Shown here: piece by piece, positions 51,273 to 58,783 of the stretch
Position numbering within the stretch: the stretch's first letter is position 1
How the letters are laid out: the number at the start of each line of letters is the position of its first letter
Source of the DNA: Lachnospiraceae bacterium
GTDB taxonomy: Bacteria; Bacillota; Clostridia; Lachnospirales; Lachnospiraceae
DNA length: 64,000 bases
Direction: 5' to 3'
Assembly (NCBI GenBank): GCA_015057165.1
Contig: SVEY01000005.1
Location: forward strand, 54,321 to 118,320
Program-made: the position numbers and the translations under genes
The notes under the pieces: generated by a model
Seen by the model: the letters and a program-made list of their open reading frames with translations, nothing else
Told to the model about the DNA's origin: nothing
The model's database searches: none

Positions 51273-53737
51273 TGAGTGTAAAAATCGCACTTGCAGGTAA
51301 TCCTAACAGTGGAAAAACAACACTTTTTAATAATTTAACTGGCTCAAATCAGTTTGTTGGTAACTGGCCAGGTGTAACAGTTGAAAAGAAAGAGGGTAAA
51401 CTTAAGAAGCATGATGATGTAGAAATCATTGATCTTCCTGGTATTTATTCACTTTCGCCATACACACTAGAGGAAGTTGTAGCAAGAAATTATCTAATCA
51501 ATGAACGTCCTGACGCAATTCTTAATATTGTTGATGGAACTAATTTAGAAAGGAACCTTTATCTTACAACACAATTAATTGAACTTGGAATTCCTGTTGT
51601 AGTTGCAATTAACATGATGGATGTTGTGAGAAAGAAAGGAGATACTCTTAATACAAAAGAGTTATCAAGACAGCTTGGTTGTGAAATAATGGAGATCTCC
51701 GCATTAAAGGGAGAAAATACATTAGAAGCAGCAGAGCTTGCTATTAAAGTGGCAAAGGCTGATAAGAAGATTCCAATGCACACATTTGCAGGACCGGTTG
51801 AACATGCAATTGCCCATATTGAGGAAGTTATTGTTCATGATATGCCTGAAGAGCAACAGAGATGGTATGCCATTAAGGTGTTCGAGAGAGATGATAAAGT
51901 TCTTGAGCAGTTAAATGTGTCAGCAGATAAGATTGCACATATCGAAAATGATATTAAGGCTGCTGAGAAGGAACTTGATGATGATTCTGAAAGTATTATT
52001 ACTAACGAACGTTACATATATATCGCTGAGGTCTTGAAAGGCATTTATAAGAAGAAAGATGATAAGACCTTAAGTACTTCAGACAAGATAGACAGAATTG
52101 TAACTAATAGATGGCTTGGTCTTCCAATATTTGCAGCAGTTATGTTTATAATCTATTGGATTGCAATGGTTGGAGTTGGTGCACCCCTTACAGACTGGGC
52201 TAATGATGGTGTGTTCGGAGATGGATGGCATCTGTTCGGCATAGGTTCATCAGCTTATGAAGAGAAGGCAGAAGAATATAACAACGCTTTCGTTGCAGCT
52301 AATGCATATGTTGAAATCGGCGAAGATACGAAAGTTGATGACTTGAAAGCATATGTTCCTGAAAAGGAAAAGGTTACTACAACAGTTGTTGACGAAGAGA
52401 CACTTGAAGAGACAGACTACACAGTATATTACAAGGATGCTCCAAAAGAGCCAAAAGAGGACGAATGGGGAACAAGCTATGTAGACGGTGTGGAATATCT
52501 CGATAAGAATGGAATAGAAGCTCCAGATCCTGCAGATTATGGTATATGGGTACCAGGAATTCCTGTTCTTGTTGAGTCAGGACTTGATGCAGTTGGATGT
52601 GCTGACTGGCTAAAGGGATTAATCCTTGATGGTATTATAGCCGGTGTAGGAGCAGTACTTGGTTTCGTGCCTCAGATGCTTGTGTTATTCCTCCTTTTGG
52701 CATTTGTTGAGGCATGTGGATACATGGCAAGAGTTGCATTTGTCTTAGATAGAGTATTTAGAAGATTTGGACTTTCAGGTAAGAGTTTTATCCCAATTCT
52801 AATTGGAACAGGCTGTGGTGTTCCAGGAATTATGGCATCACGTACAATTGAAAATGAAAGGGATCGTCGTATGACAATTATGACAACCACCTTTATCCCT
52901 TGTGGTGCCAAAGTTCCATTCATCGCGATGATAGCCGGAGCAATATTTGGAGGAAGTGCATGGATTTCAACAGGAGCATACTTCATAGGTATTGCAGCGA
53001 TTATTTGTTCAGGTATAATTCTTAAGAAGACTAAGATGTTTGCAGGGGATCCTGCACCATTTGTAATGGAGCTTCCTGCTTATCATATGCCAACTCTTGG
53101 CAATGTTCTTCGTAGTATGTGGGAACGTGGCTGGAGTTTTATCAAGAAAGCTGGTACAATTATCTTGCTATCAACAATTATTATCTGGTTCTTATCTAGA
53201 TTTGGATGGACAGATGGAGCATTTGGAATGTTAGAAGAGGATGCTATAGGTGATAGTATTCTTGCTGTAATAGGAAATGCTATTTCTTGGATATTTATCC
53301 CTCTTGGATTTGGGGATTGGCAAGCAACTGTTGCATCTATCACAGGACTTGTTGCCAAAGAGAATATCGTTGGTACAATGGGAGTATTGTACGGTGCAGA
53401 AGGTCATGCCTGGGCTGCGCTTCGTGAAGCATTCTCATATGCTTCAGGAATGAGCTTCCTTATATTCAACCTACTCTGTGCACCATGCTTCGCTGCAATT
53501 GGAGCAATTAAGAGAGAGATGAACAATGGTAAATGGACTGCATTTGCAATTACATATGAATGTGTATTCGCATATCTTGTAGCACTTTGTGTATACCAGA
53601 TTGGAAGTGCATTCTCAGGTGGTCTTAATATAATTGGACTTATTGTTGCAATACTTATTGTAGTAGCATTTGTATTCCTTCTATTCAGACCTTATAAAGA
53701 ATCACAGACAGTTAATGAAAATGTTAAAATTAAGTAA
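51272..53737 (+). CDS. feoB: Ferrous iron transporter FeoB
   Basis: FeoB imports Fe2+ through a membrane domain tied to an N-terminal G-protein domain. The 821-residue protein has G1 GNPNSGKTTLFNNLTG at residue 8, G3 DLPGIYSLSPYT near 55 and G4 NMMD near 113. A helical region (about 170-265) connects to the membrane domain, with two gate motifs visible (GCGVPGIMASRTI near 516 and CAPCFAAIGAIKRE near 736). Between the first and second membrane helices there is an approximately 110-residue acidic loop (residues about 310-430). It starts within the feoA stop codon. Confidence 0.96.
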   Translation: MSVKIALAGNPNSGKTTLFNNLTGSNQFVGNWPGVTVEKKEGKLKKHDDVEIIDLPGIYSLSPYTLEEVVARNYLINERPDAILNIVDGTNLERNLYLTTQLIELGIPVVVAINMMDVVRKKGDTLNTKELSRQLGCEIMEISALKGENTLEAAELAIKVAKADKKIPMHTFAGPVEHAIAHIEEVIVHDMPEEQQRWYAIKVFERDDKVLEQLNVSADKIAHIENDIKAAEKELDDDSESIITNERYIYIAEVLKGIYKKKDDKTLSTSDKIDRIVTNRWLGLPIFAAVMFIIYWIAMVGVGAPLTDWANDGVFGDGWHLFGIGSSAYEEKAEEYNNAFVAANAYVEIGEDTKVDDLKAYVPEKEKVTTTVVDEETLEETDYTVYYKDAPKEPKEDEWGTSYVDGVEYLDKNGIEAPDPADYGIWVPGIPVLVESGLDAVGCADWLKGLILDGIIAGVGAVLGFVPQMLVLFLLLAFVEACGYMARVAFVLDRVFRRFGLSGKSFIPILIGTGCGVPGIMASRTIENERDRRMTIMTTTFIPCGAKVPFIAMIAGAIFGGSAWISTGAYFIGIAAIICSGIILKKTKMFAGDPAPFVMELPAYHMPTLGNVLRSMWERGWSFIKKAGTIILLSTIIIWFLSRFGWTDGAFGMLEEDAIGDSILAVIGNAISWIFIPLGFGDWQATVASITGLVAKENIVGTMGVLYGAEGHAWAALREAFSYASGMSFLIFNLLCAPCFAAIGAIKREMNNGKWTAFAITYECVFAYLVALCVYQIGSAFSGGLNIIGLIVAILIVVAFVFLLFRPYKESQTVNENVKIK

Positions 53738-53765
53738 GTTAGATTATTTATAAAAGGAAAAGCGT

Positions 53766-53942
53766 ATGGAGTGGTTAATGAGTAACATAGGAACAATAAT
53801 TGTACTAATTATACTTATTGCTGTTGTGGCAATAGTAATAGTAACAATGGTTAAAAGACGAAAAAAAGGTAAGACGTCCTGTGGATGTGGCTGCTCTAAT
53901 TGCGCTATGCAAGATAGTTGCCATAAGTCAGGCAGTGAGTAG
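53766..53942 (+). CDS. FeoB-associated Cys-rich membrane protein
   Basis: This 58-residue protein has one membrane helix (IGTIIVLIILIAVVAIVIVT) followed by a basic stretch and a cysteine cluster (SCGCGCSNCAMQDSC). It corresponds to the small Cys-rich proteins found after feoB in many Firmicutes, thought to aid iron transport, with no proven role. ATG 53766 has AAGGA at a good distance; ATG 53778 is an alternative. It follows feoB by 28 bases and ends the operon. Confidence 0.85.
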   Translation: MEWLMSNIGTIIVLIILIAVVAIVIVTMVKRRKKGKTSCGCGCSNCAMQDSCHKSGSE

Positions 53943-53991
53943 CTATTAAGTATAATATAGGATACTCCTTATAATGAAATAATTACGCTAA

Positions 53992-54020
53992 AAATCCCCC
54001 TCATGTTGAGGGGGATTTCT
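53992..54020 (+). terminator. Terminator of the feo operon
   Basis: AAATCCCCCTCA (53992-54003) pairs perfectly with TGAGGGGGATTT (54007-54018) across a 3-base loop. The T tract is limited to TTTCTTG. Confidence 0.8.
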
Positions 54021-54060
54021 TGTATATAAATAAGAACCTCTAATTCTTCGCAAATTTAAA

Positions 54061-54100
54061 ATTATACCTGTTTGACATATACATATAAAACGGGTATAAT
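54061..54100 (+). promoter_or_regulatory. higBA promoter with overlapping inverted-repeat operator
   Basis: TTGACA (54072-54077) and TATAAT (54095-54100) have the ideal 17-base spacer. The arms ATTATACCTGTTT (54061-54073) and AAACGGGTATAAT (54088-54100) form an inverted repeat with one mismatch spanning both hexamers, the expected position for autorepression by HigA. Confidence 0.85.
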
Positions 54101-54106
54101 CATATT

Positions 54107-54388
54107 ATGATAAGAAGTTTTAAAGATAAAGAAACTGAAAAAGTATACAATCAGATTTTTTCTAGAAAGCTACCAAGTAATATTCAGAGAATTGCACTTA
54201 GAAAACTGATTATGATTGATAATGCTATATCAATTAAAGATTTAAGAATGCCGCCGGGTAATCATTTAGAACGTCTATCGGGAGAAAGAGAAGGACAATA
54301 TAGTATAAGAATAAATGACAAGTATCGTATATGTTTTAAAGAGGACAATGGAGACTATTATGACATTGAGATTACTGATTACCATTGA
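54107..54388 (+). CDS. higB: HigB-type toxin (RelE/ParE fold)
   Basis: HigB toxins are ribosome-dependent mRNA endonucleases. The 93-residue protein matches the family in order: MIRSFKDKETEKVYNQIFSRK, LRKLIMIDNA, then LRMPPGNHLERLSGEREGQYSIRINDKYRICF with the basic catalytic residues. The start codon lies only 6 bases after the -10 box, so the expected transcription start coincides with the ATG and no ribosome site exists; the mRNA is probably leaderless. higA follows 25 bases downstream. Confidence 0.92.
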   Translation: MIRSFKDKETEKVYNQIFSRKLPSNIQRIALRKLIMIDNAISIKDLRMPPGNHLERLSGEREGQYSIRINDKYRICFKEDNGDYYDIEITDYH

Positions 54389-54413
54389 AGATTAGTAAAG
54401 GAGATTATGTATT

Positions 54414-54716
54414 ATGGATAGAATTATTAAAACACCAACAATGGGAGAAATTTTATTAGAAGAATTTATGAAACCAAATGGTATATCTGCATATAGACTT
54501 GCACAAGAAATACATGTTCCGACTTCAAGGATACAGGATATTATTCATGATAGAAGAAAAATAACTGCCGATACATCTTTGAGGTTAGCTAAATTCTTTG
54601 ACGTATCAGATAAGTATTTTTTAGATATCCAAAATGATATTGAGTTAAGAGAATTAAAAATATCTCTTTCAGCAGATATTAATTCGATTAATACATATAA
54701 ATTAGCAAATGGATAG
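54414..54716 (+). CDS. higA: HigA-type antitoxin
   Basis: HigA neutralises HigB and represses the operon. The 100-residue protein has an Xre-type helix-turn-helix: GEILLEEFMKPNGISAYRLA, then IHVPTSRIQDIIHDRRKITA and TSLRLAKFFDVSDKYFLDIQ. AAGGAG precedes the ATG. Toxin-first order is normal for higBA. Confidence 0.93.
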   Translation: MDRIIKTPTMGEILLEEFMKPNGISAYRLAQEIHVPTSRIQDIIHDRRKITADTSLRLAKFFDVSDKYFLDIQNDIELRELKISLSADINSINTYKLANG

Positions 54717-54730
54717 GATTACAAGTATTT

Positions 54731-55132
54731 TTATTTTCCACATATATCACTTAGCTTCTTACCATAGAAGAAGTCATGTATTAATTTGTCAAATTCTTCC
54801 CATAGAGGTAGTGTCTCACATTCTGCCTTTCTGGGACAATCATTTTCATCTTCTGCCAGGCACGCAACAGGAGAGAGTGTGCCTTCCATAAGTTCTAGGA
54901 TTTCTCCGATTGTATATTCCTCAGGTGTGCGACATAGTTTATATCCGCCACCTTTTCCACTGACACCAACAATAAGCTTGGCGTTAACAAGGTCTTTTAC
55001 AATTATTTCAAGATATTTCTTAGAGATATTCTGTCTTGCAGCAATATCTTTAAGAGGTATGAATTTATCTGATTCATTTTCTGCAATATCTAGCATAACT
55101 CGAATTGCATATCTTCCCTTAGTTGTAATCAT
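54731..55132 (-). CDS. iscR: Rrf2-family iron-sulfur regulator IscR
   Basis: This 133-residue repressor has an Rrf2 winged helix (MITTKGRYAIRVMLDIAENE, then ARQNISKKYLEIIVKDLVNA and GKGGGYKLCRTPEEYTIGEI). Three cysteines in CLAEDENDCPRKAEC (C-x7-C-x5-C) are placed like the [2Fe-2S] ligands of IscR, whose spacing is C-x5-C-x5-C. It is transcribed away from the cysteine desulfurase gene. A strong AGGAGGAAT site precedes its ATG at 55132. A CymR-like cysteine sensor is less likely because CymR lacks these cysteines. Confidence 0.88.
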   Translation of the reverse strand: MITTKGRYAIRVMLDIAENESDKFIPLKDIAARQNISKKYLEIIVKDLVNAKLIVGVSGKGGGYKLCRTPEEYTIGEILELMEGTLSPVACLAEDENDCPRKAECETLPLWEEFDKLIHDFFYGKKLSDICGK

Positions 55133-55233
55133 AACTTATTCCTCCTTGCTACTGGTGATGAAATACTATTCTATCTATTATGTTGCATATTGTGTATCAT
55201 GTATTATTCGCTAAATATGGTCTATTACCCACC

Positions 55234-55267
55234 AACCTATTATATAATAGGTTATTTGTAATGTCAC
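55234..55267 (-). promoter_or_regulatory. iscR promoter with perfect 20-base palindrome
   Basis: On the minus strand, GTGACA (55262-55267) and TATAAT (55239-55244) are 17 bases apart. The -10 lies inside the perfect palindrome AACCTATTATATAATAGGTT (55234-55253), which indicates autoregulation. Confidence 0.85.
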
Positions 55268-55332
55268 TATATTAATATCTGTAATGTATGCACAATACAT
55301 AAATACATCTTAGAAAGGTTGTCTATGTTAAT

Positions 55333-55367
55333 TACCTATTGACATAGTAGGTAAAAGGTATTATAAT
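55333..55367 (+). promoter_or_regulatory. iscS promoter with IscR-type operator
   Basis: TTGACA (55339-55344) and TATAAT (55362-55367) have a 17-base spacer. The -35 is inside the palindrome ACCTATTGACATAGTAGGT (55334-55352), with ACCTA and TAGGT as the arms, as in the iscR and metY promoters. Confidence 0.88.
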
Positions 55368-55404
55368 ACAAAACAGCTGAAATTACAAGAAAGGAATTAG
55401 ATTC

Positions 55405-56589
55405 ATGATTTATGCAGATAACGCTGCAACAACAAGAATGAGTGATGCAGCAATTAAGAGAATGACAGAGTTAATGACAGATACATATGGCAATCCATCA
55501 AGCCTCTATAGTGTAGGACAGAAAGCAAAGGAAGTATTAGAGGAAGCCAGAGATGATGTTGCAGATGTTATTAATGCTAATCCGAGAGAAATTTATTTTA
55601 CATCTGGTGGAAGCGAAGCGGATAATTTCGCAATTAGAAGTGCTGCAGTAATTGGAGCTAAGAATAATAAGAAGCATATTATTAGTACAGCATTTGAACA
55701 TCACGCGGTACTTCATACATTAAGAGCATTAGAGAAAGAAGGATTCGAAGTTACACTTCTTGATGTTCATGAAGATGGACTTGTTAGACTTAATGAATTA
55801 GAAGATGCAATTAGAGAAGATACATGCCTCGTTACAATTATGTATGCCAATAACGAGATTGGTACGATTCAACCAATAAGAGAGATTGGTAAGCTTTGTC
55901 GAGAGAAGAATATATTATTCCATACTGATGCTGTCCAGGCAATAGGACACCTTCCTATTGATGTTGAGAAGGATAATATTGACATGCTTTCAGCATCAGG
56001 TCACAAATTTAAAGGACCAAAGGGTGCAGGCTTCCTATATGCTAAGAAGGGTATTAGGCTTACGAATCTTATTGAAGGTGGTGCACAGGAGAGAGGAAAG
56101 AGAGCTGGTACAGAGAATGTGCCTGCAATCTCTGCAATGGCACTTGCACTTAAGGATGCAGTATCTAATATGGAAGATAATACCAAGGTTATAATTAAAC
56201 GTCGTGACAGGCTGATTGAGGGATTAAGCAAGATAGAACACAGTGCCCTCAATGGTGATGCCACTAAGAGACTTCCTGGAAATGTTAATCTTTGCTTTGA
56301 AGGAATTGAGGGAGAGTCACTACTTCTTCTATTAGACGATAAGGGGATTATGGCTTCATCAGGAAGTGCATGTACTTCAGGAAGCTTAGATCCGAGTCAC
56401 GTACTTCTTGCTATTGGAAGAGTACATGATGTAGCCCATGGTTCTCTTCGTCTTAGCATTAATGAAGATACATCAGATGAAGATGTGGAATATATTATTA
56501 AGTCAGTTGAAGAAGTTGTTACTTATCTAAGAGGATTTTCCCCAATATGGAGAGATCTGGTTTCGGGAAAGAAAGAGTTTATTCTATAA
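55405..56589 (+). CDS. iscS: Cysteine desulfurase IscS/NifS
   Basis: This PLP enzyme takes sulfur from cysteine and passes it to the scaffold protein. The 394-residue protein starts [17 protein letters not shown], has the nucleotide of the NEIGT segment near 152, PLP-lysine motif [15 protein letters not shown] near residue 199 and the sulfur-carrying loop [15 protein letters not shown] near 322, a NifS-type short loop. A good AAAGGAA site precedes ATG 55405. IscU follows 69 bases later, in one operon. Confidence 0.95.
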   Translation: MIYADNAATTRMSDAAIKRMTELMTDTYGNPSSLYSVGQKAKEVLEEARDDVADVINANPREIYFTSGGSEADNFAIRSAAVIGAKNNKKHIISTAFEHHAVLHTLRALEKEGFEVTLLDVHEDGLVRLNELEDAIREDTCLVTIMYANNEIGTIQPIREIGKLCREKNILFHTDAVQAIGHLPIDVEKDNIDMLSASGHKFKGPKGAGFLYAKKGIRLTNLIEGGAQERGKRAGTENVPAISAMALALKDAVSNMEDNTKVIIKRRDRLIEGLSKIEHSALNGDATKRLPGNVNLCFEGIEGESLLLLLDDKGIMASSGSACTSGSLDPSHVLLAIGRVHDVAHGSLRLSINEDTSDEDVEYIIKSVEEVVTYLRGFSPIWRDLVSGKKEFIL

Positions 56590-56658
56590 GAAGAGTACTC
56601 TTATAGGGGTGTGAATAAAAACTATAATAGATGAATCTAATAACAGGAGGAAATAATT

Positions 56659-57030
56659 ATGGCATTATATAGTGAGAAAGTAATGGATCATTTTCGTAAT
56701 CCAAGAAATGTGGGAGTAATTGAGGATGCTGATGGAGTTGGTGAAGTTGGTAATGCAAAATGTGGTGACATCATGAAGATGTATCTTAAGATTGATGATG
56801 ATGTTATAACGGATGTAAAGTTTGAAACTTTCGGTTGCGGTAGCGCTATCGCATCTAGCTCTATGGCAACAGAGATGATTAAGGGAAAGCCTGTTAATGA
56901 AGCTATGCAACTAACTAATAAGGCTGTTGCAGAAGCACTAGATGGACTTCCTGATTACAAGATGCACTGTTCTGTTCTTGCAGAAGAAGCTATTAAGTCG
57001 GCTCTTGATGACTACAATTCCAAGTCATAG
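56659..57030 (+). CDS. iscU: Iron-sulfur cluster scaffold protein IscU/NifU-like
   Basis: This 123-residue protein is the U-type scaffold on which iron-sulfur clusters are built. The three ligand cysteines are present (NAKCGD near residue 34, TFGCGSAI near 58 and KMHCSVLAEE near 103). The sequence is the short type without the C-terminal domains of long NifU, and it lacks the LPPVK motif recognised by HscA, as expected for Clostridia. AGGAGG precedes the ATG. It pairs with the desulfurase upstream. Confidence 0.94.
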   Translation: MALYSEKVMDHFRNPRNVGVIEDADGVGEVGNAKCGDIMKMYLKIDDDVITDVKFETFGCGSAIASSSMATEMIKGKPVNEAMQLTNKAVAEALDGLPDYKMHCSVLAEEAIKSALDDYNSKS

Positions 57031-57099
57031 GCGTTAATTCGTCAGAGAATTTGTAGGTTATAACTAGTGATAAGTTATTATTATCACAAATCACTTAAA

Positions 57100-57133
57100 A
57101 CCTATTGACTTAGTAGGTATATAGTTATAAACT
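57100..57133 (+). promoter_or_regulatory. metY promoter with IscR-type operator
   Basis: The palindrome ACCTATTGACTTAGTAGGT (57100-57118) matches the iscS operator in all but one base and contains the -35 TTGACT (57105-57110). A -10 of TATAAA lies at 57126-57131 (15-base spacer) or TAAACT at 57128-57133 (17-base spacer). Confidence 0.78.
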
Positions 57134-57176
57134 GATTTTAGTTTCAAGGAAGAACTAATTAATGAGGTGGAAAAAA

Positions 57177-57236
57177 ATGAGTAAGAAAGTTACCTACAAA
57201 TTAATTAATGCTATTTATCATCGAATGTGCATTTAA
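57177..57236 (+). CDS. Possible leader peptide before metY (19 residues)
   Basis: A GAGGTGG site six bases upstream introduces the reading frame MSKKVTYKLINAIYHRMCI, which then stops. An in-frame ATG at 57162 would add five residues. The peptide ends with Met-Cys, the two amino acids connected to the downstream enzyme. It lies between the promoter and metY. I recognise no terminator or alternative hairpin after it, so an attenuation role is only a proposal. Confidence 0.45.
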   Translation: MSKKVTYKLINAIYHRMCI

Positions 57237-57317
57237 CAGAGGATGCAACAAGCAACATATAACAGACTAAACTAACAAAGATAAAAAGTATTACTTAATT
57301 AAAGGAGAAAAAATAAA

Positions 57318-58598
57318 ATGAGTGATTTGAGATTTGAGACATTACAGTTACATGTAGGACAGGAAGTGGCTGACCCAGCTAGTGATTCAAGAGCAGTACC
57401 AATTTATCAGACAACTTCTTATGTATTCCATAATAGTAAACATGCAGCAGACAGATTTGGACTAGCTGATCCTGGTAACATATATGGAAGACTTACTAAT
57501 TCTACACAGGGAGTGTTAGAAGAAAGAATAGCTGCATTAGAAGGCGGTAGCGCTGCACTTGCTCTTTCATCAGGAGCCGCAGCAATTACATACACAATAG
57601 AAGCTTTAGCTGCAAATGGTGGTCATATAGTTGCACAGAAGACTATCTATGGTGGAAGCTATAACCTTCTATCACATACACTTCCACAATATGGAATTGA
57701 GACTTCATTTGTTGATGCCCATAATTTGGTGGAAGTAGAGAATGCAATTAAGGATAACACAAGAGCTATTTATCTAGAGACTCTTGGTAATCCTAATAGT
57801 GATATTCCAGATATTGATGCAATTGCAGAAATTGCACACAAACACGGACTACCACTTGTTATTGATAACACATTTGGAACACCATATCTAATTCGTCCTA
57901 TTGAGCATGGTGCAGATATTGTAGTACATTCTGCAACTAAGTTTATTGGTGGTCATGGAACAACACTTGGTGGAATTATTGTAGAATCTGGCAAATTCGA
58001 TTGGAGTAAGAGTGGTAAGTATCCTAATATTGCAGAACCTAATCCTAGTTATCATGGTGTATCATTCTATGATGCAGTAGGGCCGGCAGCTTTTGTTACT
58101 TATATTCGAGCAATTCTACTTAGAGATACAGGTGCTGCTATTTCGCCATTTAACGCATTCTTATTGTTACAAGGTGTAGAGACTTTGTCTCTTAGATTAG
58201 AGCGTCATGTTGAGAATACTAAGAAGGTAGTTGAATTCTTAGAGAATCATCCTAAAGTAGAGAAGGTGAACCATCCGTCCCTATTTGACCATCCAGATCA
58301 TGACTTATACGAGAAATACTTTCCTAATGGCGGAGGTTCAATCTTCACATTTGAGCTTAAAGGAGGACAGGATGAGGCATGGAAGTTTATTGATAATCTT
58401 AAGATTTTCTCACTTCTTGCCAATGTTGCTGATGTCAAGAGTCTTGTTATTCATCCAGCATCAACAACTCATTCACAGCTTTCAGAAGAAGAACTTCTTG
58501 ATCAGGGAATCAAGAGTAATACCATTAGGCTTTCAATTGGAACGGAGCATATAGATGACATAATTGAGGACTTGGAGAAAGGATTTGCTTCGATCTAG
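57318..58598 (+). CDS. metY: O-acetylhomoserine sulfhydrylase (PLP-dependent)
   Basis: This Cys/Met metabolism PLP enzyme makes homocysteine from O-acetylhomoserine and sulfide. At 426 residues it has the long MetY-type length, with TLQLHVGQEVADPASDSRAVPIYQ at its start split here as LHVGQEVADP and SRAVPIYQTTSYVF. It has YGRLTNSTQGVLEER near residue 54 and the PLP lysine in SATKFIGGHGTTLGG near 203. Length and FDWSKSGKYPN insert distinguish it from cystathionine synthases. AAAGGAG precedes the ATG. The IscR-type operator upstream ties it to the iron-sulfur group. Confidence 0.93.
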   Translation: MSDLRFETLQLHVGQEVADPASDSRAVPIYQTTSYVFHNSKHAADRFGLADPGNIYGRLTNSTQGVLEERIAALEGGSAALALSSGAAAITYTIEALAANGGHIVAQKTIYGGSYNLLSHTLPQYGIETSFVDAHNLVEVENAIKDNTRAIYLETLGNPNSDIPDIDAIAEIAHKHGLPLVIDNTFGTPYLIRPIEHGADIVVHSATKFIGGHGTTLGGIIVESGKFDWSKSGKYPNIAEPNPSYHGVSFYDAVGPAAFVTYIRAILLRDTGAAISPFNAFLLLQGVETLSLRLERHVENTKKVVEFLENHPKVEKVNHPSLFDHPDHDLYEKYFPNGGGSIFTFELKGGQDEAWKFIDNLKIFSLLANVADVKSLVIHPASTTHSQLSEEELLDQGIKSNTIRLSIGTEHIDDIIEDLEKGFASI

Positions 58599-58618
58599 TT
58601 TTAGGCGATAAATTTTAA

Positions 58619-58660
58619 GACAATAGGCGCTTACTTTATGTAAGACCTATTGTTTTTTTT
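58619..58660 (+). terminator. Intrinsic terminator of metY
   Basis: ACAATAGG (58620-58627) pairs with CCTATTGT (58646-58653), with an inner CTTAC/GTAAG stem, followed by eight T residues. Confidence 0.93.
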
Positions 58661-58694
58661 ATACTATTTTTTAGGGAAAATGAAAAATGAACAG

Positions 58695-58723
58695 TTGAAA
58701 GTGCAATGTGTAATTATTATAAT
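58695..58723 (+). promoter_or_regulatory. Promoter of the EIIC-EAL gene
   Basis: TTGAAA (58695-58700) and TATAAT (58718-58723) are separated by 17 bases. The start would give a leader of about 55 bases. Confidence 0.75.
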
Positions 58724-58783
58724 TGTATAGGATACATTAGTAATTTATAGTTATATTATACTAGTTATAGGGGAAATGTTTTT

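Noticed and set aside
54786-55214. A 142-residue Ser-rich open frame on the + strand
   Set aside because: It is the antisense of iscR, which has strong family motifs and a good ribosome site on the minus strand.
57031-57099. GTGATAA/TTATCAC hairpin after iscU considered as a terminator
   Set aside because: The stem is AT-rich and short and no T tract follows.
57140-57317. Looked for a SAM or T-box riboswitch before metY
   Set aside because: Neither the SAM-I core nor the T-box AGGGTGGNACCGCG motif is present.
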